Shown here: piece after piece, positions 27,518 to 28,895 of the stretch | How the letters are laid out: each line of letters starts with the position of its first letter | How positions within the stretch are numbered: position 1 is the first letter of the stretch | NCBI GenBank assembly: GCA_035574195.1 | Contig: DATLZE010000165.1 | Location: 1-28,895 of the forward strand | Direction of reading: 5' to 3' | DNA: 28,895 bases | DNA from: SG8-41 sp035574195 | GTDB lineage: Bacteria > Pseudomonadota > Gammaproteobacteria > Burkholderiales > SG8-41 | Made by a program: the position numbers and the translations under genes | Notes under the pieces: generated by a model | What the model was told of the DNA's origin: nothing | Seen by the model: only the letters and a program-made list of their open reading frames with translations | Databases searched by the model: none

Positions 27518-28895
27518 CCCCCGCGGTGGCGTGCGCGGACCTGTGGAAGTCCTTCCCCCCGCGCCGCGCGGAAGGCCCGGAGGGGCTGCCGCTGCCCCCG
27601 GGCGCACGCCGAGCGGGGCGCGGCGCGCGCCGCTGGGCGCTCGCCGGGGTGAACCTGAGCCTCGCGCCGGGGCGCGCGCTCGGCGTGCTCGGGCAGGAAG
27701 GCAGCGGCAAGACGACGCTGCTCTCGGTGCTGCTGGGGACAGTGCGGCCCGACCGCGGGCAGGTGAGCGTGCGCGGGCGCGCGGCGGCGCTCTTCGAGCT
27801 GGGGGCGGGTTTCGACCCCGGCCTCACCGGGCGCGAGAACGTGTTCCTCTACGGCGCGCTGCTCGGCATGCGGCTGAGCGAGGTGCGCGAGCGCTACGCG
27901 CGCATCGCCGAGTTCGCCGGAATCGAGGGCGAGCTCGAGCGCCCGTTGCGCGCCTATCCCGCGGGCTGGATCGCGCGGCTGCGCTTCTCGGTGCTCATCC
28001 ATTCGCCGGCCGAGGTGCTGCTCATAGACGAGCGGCTCGCGGTGGGCGATGCGCGCTTCCGGGAGCAGTGCTTGCAGGCGTTGCGCGAGTTCAAGCGGCG
28101 CGGCGGCGCGCTGATCCTCGCCTCCCGCGACGCGGGGGAGCTCGCGGAAATCTGCGACGATGCCCTCGTGCTCGATTGCGGGCGCGTCGCGGACGCCGGC
28201 CCGGCGGCGGAAGTGCTCGCCCGCTACGGGGCACGGATCGCGCAGCAGGAGGGCGCGGGAGGCGGCGGCGCGCAGGCGCTGATCTCGCTGCTGCTGCCCA
28301 CGCGCCGGCGCCCCGAGTGGCTGCGCCGGTTCCTGGAGAGCGTGCTCGCGCGCAGCGAGCGGCCGCAACGCGTGGAAGTCGTCGTCTACGCGGACGAGGA
28401 CGATCCCCAGAGCCACGGCTCGCGGGTGGAAGGGCTCGAAGTGCGCACCCTGGTCGGGCCGCGCGCCTCGATGGGCGACTACAATACCGCCTGCCTCGAG
28501 CGTTCGCGCGGGGAAATCGTGATGCTGGTGAACGACGACATCGTGATCCAGACGCGGGGCTGGGATCGCAAGCTGCGGCAGATGCACGCGGCGGTGCCCG
28601 ACGGCATCTACCTCGCCTACCCCAACGACCTGTTCAAGGGGCGCGGCCTCTGCGCTTTTCCGGTGCTCTCGCGCCGCACCTGCGAGTTGCTCGGCGAGCC
28701 CTTCCCGCATGTCTACCGCGGTGCGTTCATAGACTATCACCTGCTCGACATCTTCAAGCGGCTGGAGGCCCTCGGCCATGCCCGCCTGATCTACCTCGAG
28801 GATGTGATCTTCGAGCACATGCACTACCGCACCGGCAAGGGCGAGTACGACGATGTCTACCGCGCGCGCGCGCGCTTCGCCGACGACGACACGTT
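27514..28895 (+). CDS. Wzt-type ABC ATPase fused to a GT2-like domain (runs off right edge)
   Basis: The frame from ATG 27514 stays open to the window end (460 codons). Residues 1-245 are a Wzt-like nucleotide-binding domain: Walker A GQEGSGKT (60-67), ELGAGFDPGLTGREN (95-109) and Walker B VLLIDE (168-173). Two motifs are altered: the signature reads YPAGWIARLRF (148-158) instead of YSSGM-type, and the switch-histidine position is arginine (LASRD, R205). After a glycine-rich linker (about 247-253), residues 255 onward resemble a GT-A glycosyltransferase: ALISLLLPTRRRPEWLRRFL, YNTACLERSRGEIVMLVNDD with a DD-type metal site (341-342), and IDYHLLDIFKR, LEDVIFEHMHY. The position of a carbohydrate-binding domain in long Wzt proteins is thus taken by a transferase-like domain. 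Confidence 0.88.
   Translation, partial: MTPAVACADLWKSFPPRRAEGPEGLPLPPGARRAGRGARRWALAGVNLSLAPGRALGVLGQEGSGKTTLLSVLLGTVRPDRGQVSVRGRAAALFELGAGFDPGLTGRENVFLYGALLGMRLSEVRERYARIAEFAGIEGELERPLRAYPAGWIARLRFSVLIHSPAEVLLIDERLAVGDARFREQCLQALREFKRRGGALILASRDAGELAEICDDALVLDCGRVADAGPAAEVLARYGARIAQQEGAGGGGAQALISLLLPTRRRPEWLRRFLESVLARSERPQRVEVVVYADEDDPQSHGSRVEGLEVRTLVGPRASMGDYNTACLERSRGEIVMLVNDDIVIQTRGWDRKLRQMHAAVPDGIYLAYPNDLFKGRGLCAFPVLSRRTCELLGEPFPHVYRGAFIDYHLLDIFKRLEALGHARLIYLEDVIFEHMHYRTGKGEYDDVYRARARFADDDT

Noticed and set aside
27478..28824. Minus-strand open frame opposite the ATPase-glycosyltransferase fusion
   Set aside because: The plus strand is open to the edge and has Walker A and B motifs; the antisense product has no domain.
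28860..28878. CG dinucleotide run as a simple-sequence phase-variation tract
   Set aside because: It lies in frame as repeated Arg-Ala codons, and similar runs occur elsewhere in this GC-rich DNA; no sign of a switching tract.

Overview
The window is a high-GC Gram-negative polysaccharide locus, most likely the O-antigen or outer-polysaccharide region of a betaproteobacterium. This taxonomic call is an inference from base composition and gene style only. Lipopolysaccharide is indicated by the start of a heptosyltransferase I gene (waaC) running off the left edge. It is divergent from a complete dTDP-L-rhamnose set in the order rmlB, rmlA, rmlC, rmlD (250-4041). A small minus-strand pair, DUF4160 plus DUF2442, lies between the rhamnose genes and the next block.

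From about 5.17 to 15.23 kb the base composition drops visibly (a sampled line near 6.3 kb is about 45% GC; one near 21.3 kb is about 77%). The genes here read as one imported cassette: a GT2 glycosyltransferase, an ABC-2 permease and ATPase (Wzm/Wzt type), a GT61 enzyme, a methyltransferase, a left-handed beta-helix acyltransferase, a beta-propeller glycosidase-like protein, a GNAT/FemAB-type acyltransferase, an FdtA/QdtA-type ketoisomerase with an FdtB/QdtB-type transaminase, a truncated sulfotransferase-like ORF and a GT-B glycosyltransferase. With the resident RmlA and RmlB this makes a dTDP-3-amino-3,6-dideoxyhexose that can be N-acylated, polymerised and exported. The left border carries a frameshifted 3' end of a second, different rmlD. 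The right border carries a degraded IS3-family element whose terminal sequence supplies the last glycosyltransferase's stop codon.

From 15.7 kb to the right edge the DNA is again very GC-rich and forms a second module: a cobalamin-binding-type radical SAM enzyme, HddA (heptose 7-phosphate kinase), a GDP-fucose-synthase/ColC-like epimerase-reductase, a two-subunit thiamine-diphosphate E1-type enzyme without E2 or E3, a ColD-like 3-dehydratase with histidine in place of the PLP lysine, HddC (heptose 1-phosphate guanylyltransferase), another sugar epimerase, a large glycosyltransferase, a second ABC-2 permease, and an ABC ATPase fused to a glycosyltransferase-like domain that runs off the right edge.

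The most notable hypothesis is that this second module makes a GDP-linked, 3-deoxygenated sugar, possibly heptose-derived, that receives a two-carbon branch from the E1-type enzyme. The polymer would then be exported by a transporter whose ATPase has diverged signature and switch motifs and carries its own glycosyltransferase domain. The window therefore holds two complete or near-complete ABC polysaccharide exporters of different origin side by side. No tRNA, rRNA or CRISPR array was seen.
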